From Benincasa hispida (lineage: Eukaryota; Streptophyta; Magnoliopsida; Cucurbitales; Cucurbitaceae): a stretch of 64,000 bases of DNA. The notes beneath the pieces are model-generated. The model searched no databases and had not been told where the DNA came from. It was given only the letters and a program-made list of their open reading frames with translations. The position numbers were made by a program, and so were the translations under genes. The stretch covers positions 31,352,262 through 31,416,261 of the forward strand of contig NC_052349.1 of the NCBI RefSeq assembly GCF_009727055.1. The letters run 5' to 3'. How positions within the stretch are numbered: the stretch's first letter is position 1; each line of letters opens with the position of its first letter. Below are positions 36,227-47,063 of this stretch, piece by piece.

Positions 36227-38315
36227 TGATGACATGTAGAAATGCATGTCATCTTAGGCCTTTTATTTAGAATTATGAGGGCTGTTAAGTAGAATATGCG
36301 GCAATTATGTTAGGAATTCATGAAAAAATGAGCTTGTGGCGTTCAGCATTGAGATTCTCGGCTAACCCACTATTATGCGTTATTATGCATTCAATTGTCT
36401 ATTTTTGTAGCTAACGCAGGAAGTGGACGCAAACGAGGAAGCCAAACTACCACATAGACAACCGCATGCGGAGAAACTCTTCGTCGCAAAGGCGAACGCG
36501 TTCGATCAACGAATGGGTGTTGCGATAATCAGCCGCATGCGTCCATCGCATGGGAGTTGCGCTCGTCAATCGATTGTGGTCATCGTGTCGAAGTTGCTGT
36601 ATTAACCGAATGCAGTCACTGCATGATTGTGGCTACACGATAACGCATAATAGAGGGATCAATGAAAGGTTGGTGGAATGAACGCATCAGCACATATCGC
36701 GAGGAAATCAAAAGATGATGTTGACATTTCACCTACCACGCCGTTAGCAGCAGAGATTCAGAAAGGACTAACGCACTGCGAATGTCAGAATCAGAGTAGT
36801 CCATTAACGCTGTCAGCGATCCAAGCTCTATATAAAGAAGCCGATGAGCAGAATTTCAACTTATCCAGGGTTTTCCCCTAGAGTTCCAGACTAATGCGTG
36901 AGAAGAAAGCTTGAGAGTTCTTCATCTCCTTCCTCCATTCCGATGGCGACCAGAGCCTTCGACCGAGAGAGTCAGCTCCACCGCCCATCCATGGCACCAC
37001 CGGCAACCTTGACGCACATCCACTGGAAGCAACTTATTGCTTCCAGCTGGTCATTTCATTTTCTCTTCTTTTCTTATATTGTATTGTATTACATTTTGTG
37101 ATTAAGGAATTAATACATTATATGTCTAATGCATTTCAGTGTTTCCTTCGATTCCATCTCCATCTTTTTTCACTTAGCATCCTTAACTTTCATTGCATCA
37201 CTTAGTGAGATTGCTAGAGTATCGCATACTTAGTCATGTGGATTAGAGATATGAAGCATGTAGCAAACCACCGAGAGGTGTGTGTTGTATGAATGTGTGA
37301 GAAAACCTTATTTTCTTAGTGTGAAGCTAATGCAACACTTGTCTATGAGTAAAGTCAGCAACAACTAACTGCCCGGGAGGGTAAGTGGTTGGTCGCATTA
37401 AGCAATGTAAGCTAGTGTTCACTAGAGATAGGAATAATCTTGCGTCAGCTAAGTTTATGTGGTGACCTTGTCTTATGTATGCGGCCATCACACCTTTAGA
37501 GCTACTCGAGAGAGAGTCTAAAGAAAGAACCTATTACTCGAGAGAGCTAGGTTAGAATCGATGCTCGAGAGGGCTAGCTTAGATGTGCATAAGCAAGAAT
37601 GGGGAACTTAGAGATAAGCTTCGTTTGCTATCACACAGCGTATGCACCCTATAGGTAGGATGTTGCATGCATCCAGAAGTAGGATATGGTGATATGTGGC
37701 TATCACGCTCATGCAGCAAGAGAACGTGAGCGGGTTATGAAGGTTTAGGTAGGCGTAGGCTTCTTGGCACTGTCGCATATACATCGCATACATCCTAGAA
37801 TTAGGCTCAAGTGTGTGTAGCATGATCACATAGCTTGTGGTAACTAAGGTTGCCCTTGCGGTCACTCTTAAGGGTTGCAATAAAGACATCTCCACATTTT
37901 ATCTATTTTTCCATCCATTTACTTCCTGTCAATAGTTTTCGTGTCTCTACCTCTCATTCATATTCTCATTGCATTGTCTGTTAGTTATGAGTAGGAGTAG
38001 TGTTAGCTTAACAACCCCTCCATGATTCTTTTATTCAATTGCTGCATACACATTACTGCATACGTCTAGCTACAAGTCCCTGAGTTTGACCTCGAATCAC
38101 CCGAGAAACTTGCGTTCACGTTACACTTGGCGTGAGCGCAAGAAAGCTTGTGACAGGAACGCATGGTCATCGCATACATTTGTTAACGCATAGTCATTCC
38201 AACGCATGACCATCGACGCATGATAATCAACGCATACACTAAGAACATGCATCGCATATTGTGTTTCACTGGATTTTAGTTGTCGAGTGATGGACATCTA
38301 AATTTTCCGTCATCA
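36227..38315 (+). repeat. 5' LTR (about 2.1 kb) of a non-coding LTR element
   Basis: The segment begins TGATGACATG and ends CCGTCATCA, and a tRNA-Asp-like primer site follows. Its first 0.7 kb recurs at 39831-40598. It contains many 'cgcat' words and a TATA-like 'ctctatataaagaag' (36828-36842). The short frames at 36423-36605, 36678-36881 and 36898-37101 are LTR sequence, not genes. Confidence 0.78.
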
Positions 38316-38321
38316 AGTTTT

Positions 38322-38339
38322 TGGCGCTGTTTCCAGGGA
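38322..38339 (+). promoter_or_regulatory. Primer-binding site, tRNA-Asp-like
   Basis: TGGCGCTGTTTCCAGGGA resembles TGGCGCCGTTGCCGGGGA, the primer site of Athila/Tat-type Ty3/gypsy elements, with three mismatches. It stands six bases after the LTR end. Confidence 0.75.
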
Positions 38340-39830
38340 CTTGGCAGCTAATTGTTTGTTGAGTTTTGTGTCTCTGCAGGCAACCATTTTATCTTGGGAG
38401 TATTGCAGCTTGTGCGATCAAGTTGCAACCAATATTGAAGTGTAGGTGATGCGCCGAAAGCCAATATTGACCCCAAGGTAGAAGGGTAATCAGTCGCAAG
38501 AGCTGAAGGTAATTCTAAGCACATGGTGACCAACATGCGCCCAACAATTGCCGGAAGTTCCAATGGTCAAGGCAACTTGACCCAAGCAGTTGAGAGAAAT
38601 CTCCTGCATGGAAGACTCCTTGCGGTGACAATACTCCTATTTTTCCAGGAATGTCTCTATTCTTATCTTTACCTTACTTTCTAGTTTATTTTATATTTAT
38701 TTATTTTTTTTGAATTTATTCTGGACATGCGGTTTGTTTCCTTGGTTGTGGTGCGTTTACTCTCCTTGCAGGTGTGACCAAATAATCTTCCTCGCGTGGC
38801 GCAGATCAAACGGAAAATTCCTCTAATCCTTGCCAATGCATGGTTTGTTCGCATGGATCCCAATGCATATCGCATGCGTTATTCGCCTAAGGCTTTTCTT
38901 GTTATCTTTATTCTTTATCCTTTGAAATTCTTTTTTTCCTGATTGTGTATCCCTTTGCGATGTTTCTATGATCGGTACGTTAATTCACCACATCTTCTAC
39001 TAAGCATCATAAGGCCTCCTTACTTTTAATAGCTTTCTCAAATTTTGAAAGACTTTAAGTTTTATTGCGTGCAAACCTTGCTCAAACTGTTTTATTACGC
39101 ACATATTGTGAGTTTGTTTTTAGCTTTACAGTGAGAAACGCAGCCAAACCTCTAAGTTTGCGGGTGGTTAGCGGTCTCGAAGAACTTGCGTTCATTACAT
39201 TGCGATTATTTGAAAAAAAAAGTTGAGAATTTTTGAGAATAATAACTCCACTGTCAACGCAATGGGAAACCCATTTGATAAGAGTTAAGTTGTGAAAGAC
39301 AACTTACCCGTAGTTGGATGTCCGCATGACCACGTGGGGGTAAAGCCAAAACGAAGTAATCACCAGGATCAACGCATAAGTTCGCAACTTCCTCTATCGC
39401 GGCGCAAGCCAAATCAAGCAAGACAAGAGTTGAGTTGGAATGTGGGAACGCAAACGTAGTGGTGCCCGCAATGACACATGTGGGAGTAAGCAAAATTGAA
39501 GAGTGTAAACCAGGTTCAACGCCGCATTCGAATAAGTCATCGCATTTTGAAAAGTTGTTTCAAACGAACGCATTCTCAAAAGCGTGATGCAAAGTTGCGT
39601 GGTGAATGAATAAAAAGTTTTTGAGCAAAGGCCTTGCCGGATATAAACTTAGAAAAAGATCTTTTTGAAAAGCAGCTGAAGTGGAGGAGAGCATTGCGTG
39701 ATGGTTAAAGGTATGAGTAAATTATATTCTGAAAGCTGGTCATCGCAAAGGAAAGCCAGAAGCGTGAGTTAGAAATTTCCTGAGTATAACGCATGCTTTT
39801 GAGGATTAAATGATTCTAAGTTTAAAGATG
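38340..39830 (+). mobile_element. Non-coding interior of the LTR element
   Basis: About 1.5 kb between primer site and 3' LTR with no gag-pol motif on either strand. The longest frames are under 100 codons and unrelated to known proteins. Together with 36227-38315 and 39831-40598 this makes a large non-autonomous (LARD-like) element that would rely on proteins from an Athila/Tat-type relative. No clear polypurine tract was seen before 39831. Confidence 0.6.
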
Positions 39831-40598
39831 TGATGACATGCAGAAATACATGTCATCTTAGGCCTTTTATTCAGAATTATGGAGGGTAGCATAAGAGAAT
39901 ATGTGACAATTATGTTTGGAATTCATGGAAAAATTAGCTTGCGACATTCAATCATGAGAATCTCGGCTATCTCCATTATATGCGTTCAATGTGTCTATTT
40001 TTGTAGCAATGCCGGAAGTGGACGCAAATGCAAAGCTGAACTACCTTTATTTAATTGTTTTTTTTTTTTTTTTTTTATTAATGCCATAGACGACCGCATG
40101 CAGAGAAACTCGCATCTGAAAGCTCGTTCTGCACAAGGGCGCGGCCGTATTCATCGATCAACGACTCATTGAGGTGTGTGCCAAGATAACTCATGCCCGT
40201 AGTGCGTCCATATCGCAATGGGAGTTGCGCTCGTCAAGCGATTGCGGTTCATCGTGTCAAGTTGCTAATTTTAACGAAATGCGGTCACTGCATGATTGTG
40301 GCTACACGATAACACATAATAGAGGGATCAATGAAAGGTTGGTGGAATGAACGCATCAGCATATATCTCGGAGGAAATCAAAAGATGATGTTGACATTCA
40401 CTACCACGCCATTAGCAATAAAGATTCGAAAAAGAACTAACGCACCTGAATATAGAATCAGAGTAGTCCATTTAAGCGTGTAAGCGATCCAAGCTCTATA
40501 TAAAGAAAGCCGATGAGCAGAATTTCCAACTTATCCAGGGTTTTCCCCTGGGTTCCAGACTAATGCGTGAGAAGAAAGCTTGAGAGTTCTTCATCTCC
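39831..40598 (+). repeat. 3' LTR of the non-coding element, truncated
   Basis: Starts TGATGACATG like the 5' LTR and follows it with small indels (a T run at 40060-40077 is an insertion relative to 36440). It stops abruptly after 'agttcttcatctcc', where copia RNase H sequence takes over. About two thirds of the LTR are missing. Confidence 0.78.
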
Positions 40599-41000
40599 GA
40601 TTGTGATATGCAATGTAGTAGATATCAATCCAATTCTAGATTAGATCACTAGACACCGCAAATAGTCCTTCAATAGCTATGGAGAACGAGGGGTTATTTG
40701 CTTCCATGGATGGGTTAAGATTTGATCTTACAAGGATACGCTGACTCGACTTCAAACTGATTAAATGATTTGGAAATCCACAATAGATCAGTGTTTCAAT
40801 CTCAATGAAGGGCGTTATTAGTTTTGCCACAAACCATCAAACAAGGATGCATTGCGACTTCACTATTGAAAGTTGGAATACGTAGTTTCTTGTTGAAGCA
40901 GCTCAAGAGATTGTTTGGCTAAAGAAGTTCCTTACTGATTTGGAAATCGTTCCAAATATGTATTTGCCCATCACACTTATTGTGTGATAATAGTGGTATT

Positions 41001-41076
<76 letters not shown>

Positions 41077-41242
41077 GGCAAATTCTAGTAACCTAGGAGT
41101 CATAAAGGAGGTAAATTATGAGCGCAAATATCATCTCATTAGGGAGATTATGCAACGGGGAGATGTGACTGCCACACAGATTGCCTCGGAGCACAACATT
41201 GCTGATCCATTTACAAAGACTTTCAGCGGCTACAGTGATTGA
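40599..41242 (+). pseudogene. Copia RNase H remnant, split by a poly(T) run
   Basis: Across several frames the segment reads RYQSNSRLDH.., DLILQGYADS, KQLKRLFG/AAQEIVWLKKFLTDLEIVPNMYLPIT and CDNSGIG. After the T run come a degraded block, ERKYHLIREIMQRGDVTATQIASEHNIADPFTKTFSGYSD and a stop. Wording matches copy A5 (51700-52370, minus), so it may be the 3' remnant of copy A4, separated from it by the inserted LTR element. Confidence 0.75.
41003..41073 (+). repeat. Homopolymer of 71 T
   Basis: An uninterrupted run of T lies between the RNase H CDNSG motif and the following 'gcaaattctag' sequence. Related copies have only a few coding bases there. The true length is uncertain in any assembly. 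Confidence 0.95.
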
Positions 41243-41307
41243 GGGTCACCTTGAGAGTCTGAGTCTACAAGATATGAGTAATCTAATCTAGGGCAAGTGG
41301 AAGATTT

Positions 41308-41510
41308 TGTTGGGTATATTGCATGCTCTAGTTTATTGTATTGTATTTGATACTATACATCCCACTCATGGTATTTGATATTATTGATACTCCATTTCAT
41401 TGTAATGTATTTGATACTATACAACCCACTAATTTTAGGAAAAGTGGGAGATTGTCAGAGCTTATGTCCTAAATCTCATGTATCTTGTCGTTTGTAAAGA
41501 AAAATTAAAT
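41308..41510 (+). repeat. LTR start fragments after the RNase H remnant
   Basis: A PPT-like 'gggcaagtggaagatt' precedes TGTTGGGTATATTGCATGC at 41308. A second, different LTR start follows 'aaaagtgggagattg' at about 41454 ('tcagagcttatgtcctaaatctcatg') and is cut at about 41510. Both look like the first tens to 150 bases of copia LTRs. Confidence 0.55.
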
Positions 41511-42269
41511 ATCTAACTCCTCTGGTGAATCCCAAAGGGAACACAACCTCTGGTGAATCCTGAAGGAAACACAACCTCTGGTGAATCCCAAAGGAAATAT
41601 AACCTCTGGTGAGTACATGACTATAGGTAGAAAGAAATTATCACCATCATATTTATCATGCAATATAAATAAAAGTCCACAGCATGGTAACATAATATCT
41701 TGCTCATACATCCTCATGACATATCTCATAACATTTAACATTATGCTCATAAATTCTTATAACATACTTCATAACATTAACATCACGCTTATACATTCTC
41801 TCTAGTCAAGTAATCATATATACAATCTTAGAGAGCCGATAATAACATCTCAAATATATCTTCTGACATAAAGGCGATTCTAGTAGTAAGATTTACTTAC
41901 CTAAATTTCAAGATCAAAATTAACTCGAGCAAGGTAAACTCCCTTCAGATTTTCCCCAAACTTCAAATTAGCTCCTAAGACATGAAGCAAAATTTCAACT
42001 CTAATCACCAAGTCAATTTCATTACATACAAAATTTATTCCAATTAAACTCCAAACACTAACCCAAAGTGTGATTTGATTCAAAATCACTTCAAAGCTTC
42101 AAAATCAAAACAACCCAACTGTTAAACCACCAAAATCAACTTTTAACTCCATTGGACAATAGCGAAAAAAATTCAAATTTGACTTCTTAAACCTCAATCA
42201 ATTCAATAACTAGACCAGTAATCAATGGGTATCACAAAGTTGTCAATGATAACCTTCAAACTTACCCAC
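41510..42269 (-). repeat. Dispersed fragment of the chromovirus LTR
   Basis: Matches 22260-23060 closely from the 28-bp tandem repeats ('ctggtgaatcccaaaggaaacacaacctctgg') through 'caagatcaaaattaactcgagcaaggtaaactccctt' to 'aaccttcaaacttaccca'. It ends where a copia LTR begins at 42270. A solo or broken LTR of the same family. Confidence 0.75.
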
Positions 42270-44104
42270 TATTGGGGTTGATGCCCTAAATCTCATGGCC
42301 TCTTAGTTTTTAATTGTATTTGTACAAATGATTTATTTATCTAATAAAATAAGAGATATTTTATTTGACATTTAGTTGCATTAACACACAAAAACCAATA
42401 AACTAAGATCCAAGGTTATCAGTTATAACTTAAACATATATGTCGAGAAAAGGTTGAGTACCTTATCCTGGTGATACTACAAATACGACCAACTTTATAG
42501 TTGTTACAATTGTTGTAAAGTGCTACAAATAATCTGATTTTGACCATTCATGTGGAAACATGTGAGTGGGGGTATTCTATACAAAGAGTTTGTATAGACC
42601 GGACCATAGAATGAATATTCTTTCTATATAACACCGTTGCTAAAAGAGATTTACATTTCACCAGGATGACCATAGGTTATTTAACCTAAATCTTGAGTTA
42701 GTTGTGAACTCATACCTATGAAGGTCGTCCTTTGATTTCTATGGGTGAGAGTGGCTAGATTCGCCGATTTAATATGCCTAATATTTTGGGGATTTATCTG
42801 ATTAGGGAGCTGGGAACACAGCTACACAAGAAGGAATTCGCTCCTTTCCTATTGTTAGGGTAAGTAGAGGAATTGATTCCTTAAGGGCTAATTCCAAAGC
42901 CTGAACAAAGTGACACCACACCCTCTCCTTGTTTGAGAGGGGTTCGATTATAGTTGGACTATAACTAATTGTTTATTAGAGGGATTAGTGATACTTAAGG
43001 AGTTATATGTAACTACAGAACAAAACAATAATTTTGGCCCAACTATACTTACGAGCAATTTGTGAAAGGTCAACACTCTGTTGATTGGTTATATCCAATG
43101 GACAGAGAAATATATGTAGTGCGAAGAGTGTAGCTATCGATATTTAATGGATTGACCAACAATTAATGGAAGTTTATTAATTTAATTAAAGAATTTAATT
43201 TATTAATTAATTAAGTACCATTGGAGCTTTAATCTATAGGTCCATAAGGTCTCTTTGTTGACTTAATAAGGATTAATGAGAATCGAATTAATTTTTGGAT
43301 TAATTTGAATTGTCCAAATTAATTAAAGGGAATTAATTATATGAGATATAATTAATATAATGTATATGGTACATTATAATATAAAGTTTTAATGAGAGAA
43401 ATAAATATTTAAATATGATTTAAATATTAATTATATGAATGTGATTTATATAAAAACTATAGGTTGAAATTAATATAAATATGATTCATATTAATTATAT
43501 AGGTTATATGAGAGATAATAAACCATAGGTTATATTATATGTGGTATAATATAAACTATAGGTTATATGTTATATTTGTTATAACATATGGTTTAATATT
43601 TATTATGTGTATATTCTGTCTCTTATACACATCTAGATGTGTATAAGAGACAGCCCATATACCAACGTGAAGTTGGTTTTCACAAGACAAAGAATATAAT
43701 CTTCTTAATTTTGGATCTCAAGTTTAACTCTCTGTATTCTCTGTATTTTGCTCTCAGAAGAAAACTCTTCCCTTCCAAAATTAATCACTAAAGCCCAATA
43801 CTCTCAGTGATTTTCTACCTTGAGAATAACGAGGACTGGCTGGTGGTCATGTCTAGATTTTGGAATTCCATTGCTTGTTTGTAAGTTTGAGGAAGAGTTC
43901 GATTTGTTCGTGAATAGGAGAGGATTCGTGAAACGGTCTTCAAGGGTAAGTCCTATGAATCCCTTTCTTTCTGCCTGATTTATTAGATGAAAACCATGTT
44001 GTATGTTTTAAATCCTAGTTTCCGTCATCTAAATTAATTCTTGTTTTGTAAAATTAAAATTGGAGCACAATATTTCCATTGTAGGTAGTCACCTACTCCT
44101 TCTA
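42270..44104 (+). repeat. Copia 5' LTR (about 1.8 kb), carrying a sequencing adapter
   Basis: Starts TATTGGGGTTGATGCCCTAAATCTC (compare the minus-strand copy starting TGTTGGGGTTGATGCCC at 55192) and ends in 'ctactccttcta' one base before a perfect Met-tRNA primer site. It carries the shared landmarks 'gagggattagtgatacttaaggagtt' and 'ggagctttaatctataggtccataaggt'. The AT-rich middle is broken at 43616-43653 by the mate-pair junction adapter, so sequence left and right of that point may not be adjacent in the genome. Confidence 0.8.
43616..43653. other. Nextera mate-pair junction adapter (assembly contaminant)
   Basis: CTGTCTCTTATACACATCT (43616-43634) is followed directly by AGATGTGTATAAGAGACAG (43635-43653). 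These are the Tn5 19-bp mosaic end and its reverse complement, together the 38-bp circularisation junction of Nextera mate-pair libraries. Both halves are perfect. It is not biological sequence of this organism. Confidence 0.97.
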
Positions 44105-44105
44105 T

Positions 44106-44117
44106 TGGTATCAGAGC
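44106..44117 (+). promoter_or_regulatory. Primer-binding site for initiator Met tRNA
   Basis: A perfect TGGTATCAGAGC directly after the LTR at 42270-44104. Confidence 0.9.
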
Positions 44118-45008
44118 GCCAGTTGAGTCCCAATTTTATATTTAGAACATGGAATCTAGTGAGAATTCTCTACATCTAGTTATCTTAGTCGTTTTGAACA
44201 TCATTCCATTTAAAGGTGTTTCTGAAACTCCATATGAGATATGGGGAGCTCATAAATGTTGTTTATGATATATAAAAGATGTTTACATAGTTCAGAAATT
44301 TGTAATAGATTGGCACATGTGTTAGTGTCGAAACCTTAAAGTATTAGAATGTCGTTCAAATAGCATGCCTATCTGTATGCAACCCAAAAGTAGTATACTT
44401 TTCTAGTAAAATAAAATCAAGTATTTATGATGAAAAATGCTAAAATTTCTGGAAAAGTATACATACAAGAAGCCACCATGTATTATATTTAGTTTCCATA
44501 AGAGCAAAAGTATATCAATAAGAGTTATTGATTAAAATTGACACTATAACAAAAGTTGTTTTGACAGGTCAAATGCATCTTACTCAAAGAGTTGAGGGTA
44601 CCTCGATATAGTGGAAGGAATGTATAATAGTCTAGCCATAATTTGGGTTTAGTGGAAACTCAATTCATCAGGTCTTAGTGACAGTGTCGAGAAACAAGAA
44701 ATTGAGGAAATAAGATGCAATCCCTATATTGTTTTGAATAGAAGTCCATGGTATACTAAAATATTTACAGCGATCCTATCGGTTAAAGTGTTTGAGGATC
44801 ACCTAGTGAGACTAGGACTACGCATTGTATAAACTAGAGAAAGTGGGAGAAAAACCCATGAGTATGTCATACCTAAGGATGGGTATGTGATACCTAAAGG
44901 CAAACCATGGATATGTGATGCCCTAGTTCATTGTATTTCTCTATAAAACTCAAAACTCAATGTATTCATATGTATATTACCATTGGAGTTTTAGTCCAAG
45001 TGGGAGTT
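44118..45008 (+). pseudogene. Shrunken interior of a copia element
   Basis: Less than 0.9 kb separates the primer site from the next LTR start. It begins with a leader and a possible Gag start ('aacatggaatctagtgagaattct'). It then holds only scraps, such as a TPYEIWGAHK-like piece near 44230 that recalls the integrase-RT linker. It ends with the polypurine tract 'agtgggagttt' (44999-45008). A large internal deletion is the simplest reading. The flanking LTRs differ in start sequence, so the two ends may also come from different elements. Confidence 0.55.
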
Positions 45009-46960
45009 TGTTGGATTTTATCTCCTAGAACTCGTGGTTTGTAAATAATAAACTTATTCTGTAAATCGATAAAGTTGTTATTGAATATATGAATTACTTT
45101 TTTGTCAAAAATAAATTCATTAAACTAAAAGATCTATGACTATTACTGAGTACTTGAACTTTATATGGAGACATAAGGGTGGATCGGGTTCGAGTAAATA
45201 GTCAAAATGATCTATAGTATACGAATAAGGTTGGGTGCCTAATTCTAGTAACACTATTGGATGAGACCCACTCTGTAGTTGTTACAATTTGTTGTAAAGT
45301 GCTACAAACAAAGTGATCCTGATTTGTTCATGTATTGACATGAAGAGCGGAGGCGTCCTATGCAATGAGTTTGCATAAAATTGGACCATGAATTAAGTCA
45401 CTCTTACTTTATAACGTTGTTTACTATTTAAGGCTGACTATTTCAAAGCGATGACCTAGGTAACTTGATCTTAATTCTGAGCTACTATTTATTCAAGATT
45501 ATCCTTAGATTTGCATGGGTGAGGGTTGGCTCAATAGCGCCTGCTCAATAAGCCTCCCATTTAAGGGGTAAGACTAGGTAGATAGTTGGGGATATAGGGT
45601 GCAAGACAAAATTCACTTCTACCCGCTTTTAAGGTAGTAGAGAGGTTCTTCCCTTAAGTGTTGACTTCGGGTCTTGAATAAGGGGCCCCACCCTCTGATT
45701 GGCCCGAGAGGCACTTAGTTTAGTGATTGAATCACAAACCAATTGTCCATTAAAGGAACAGTGGGACTTAAGGAGCAAGATGTAATCATGAGGGTAAAAT
45801 AGCTTTTGACCCAGTCGTTATTACAAACAATCGATGAAGGGTTAACTTACTAATCGTGGTTATATCGAGTGGACATAATATATCTACAGTGAGGGGAATG
45901 CAACTACTGGGCTTTAGTGGAGTGACCTAGTAGTTAATAAATAGTGGTTAATTAGGTTAAAGAGTTTAGCCGGTTAATCGCGGATCGTTGGAGCCCATGA
46001 TCTGTAGGTTCATGAGGACCCCCTACTAGCTCATATCGAACTAAGCCTTAGAACAGTGTGACGAATGAATTTGAAGTGTTTAAATTCGATTTTTGGAGCA
46101 AAGCATTAAATATATACGATATATTTAACCAAATGTTTAATTGTGAATTAAACATAAAGAGAGAGAAAATATGAGATATTTAAATATTTAAATATCAAGA
46201 TTATGAATAGGGATTCATATAAATTGGGATTAGTGTTGTATTTAATATTCAATTAACTTATTTATTTATTTAGTATTAATTTAATTATAAAATTGATTAT
46301 TAGAATTAATTTTGAAATTAAATGGAAATGGTTAAAATTTTATTAAAAGTCAAATTGTTGACAAGGTAAAAAATGCAATGGAAGTCAAATTGTTGACTTT
46401 TGGTTTTTGAAAGTCAAAAAATCAAATTTGTTGACTGTGGATTTTGAGAGTCAAACTTTGACCAAGTTAGTGGAAAGATCCAACATTTGTGAGTGGGAAA
46501 TTTCAACTATTGAATTGCTAAGTGTTGTCTTCATTTGAAGACACTTGCCCCACTTAATCCACTTTGAGTTAGTGGTTTTTTTAGTGTCAAATTCTCATCA
46601 AACTCAAAATTACGTGTCATGCATGAAATGGCCAATAAGTAGAAGAGTTTTACAATATTTGCTTCTTCTTGGCAAAGTGGAGACTTCTGAGATTTTTTAG
46701 AAAAATCTTAGGCCTTAAGCTCTCTCAAACATTAACCTATTTCTCTCCAAATTAGTCACTCACTAGATCCCATCATCTCGTTCTAAGGCCAGAGATTAGT
46801 CGGGAAGACTCTTGTGATGGTCTAGAATCATTCGTGAGGAGATTGGGGCTAATTTGGAGAAAATTCAAAGTCTACAAAGGTTATATTCTTTTTCCCCTTT
46901 ACTTGTTATATTAATGCATGCTTATCTTTGTAATTAACCTAATTAGAGTATTTTAGATCC
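45009..46960 (+). repeat. Copia LTR, family D (plus copy)
   Basis: Starts TGTTGGATTTTATCTCCTAG after a polypurine tract. Landmarks correspond to the minus-strand LTR at 49630-51521 ('aactcgtggtttgtaaataataaac', 'cctactagctcat', 'gagattggggctaatttggag'). 46200-46450 is AT-rich with repeated 'aagtcaaattgttgac' words (46342-46440). The right end is approximate. Confidence 0.7.
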
Positions 46961-47063
46961 ATTTTTCTTCTACTAAGAATGTGTTCGTTCCATCAAGTTT
47001 AATGGAGTTTGCATGTAAGAAGCGGAAGTACACATAATCATTAAGCACTTTAGCTACATCAGA

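Noticed and set aside
36423..37101. Three consecutive short plus-strand frames
   Set aside because: They fall inside an LTR whose second copy at 39831-40598 does not keep the frames open.
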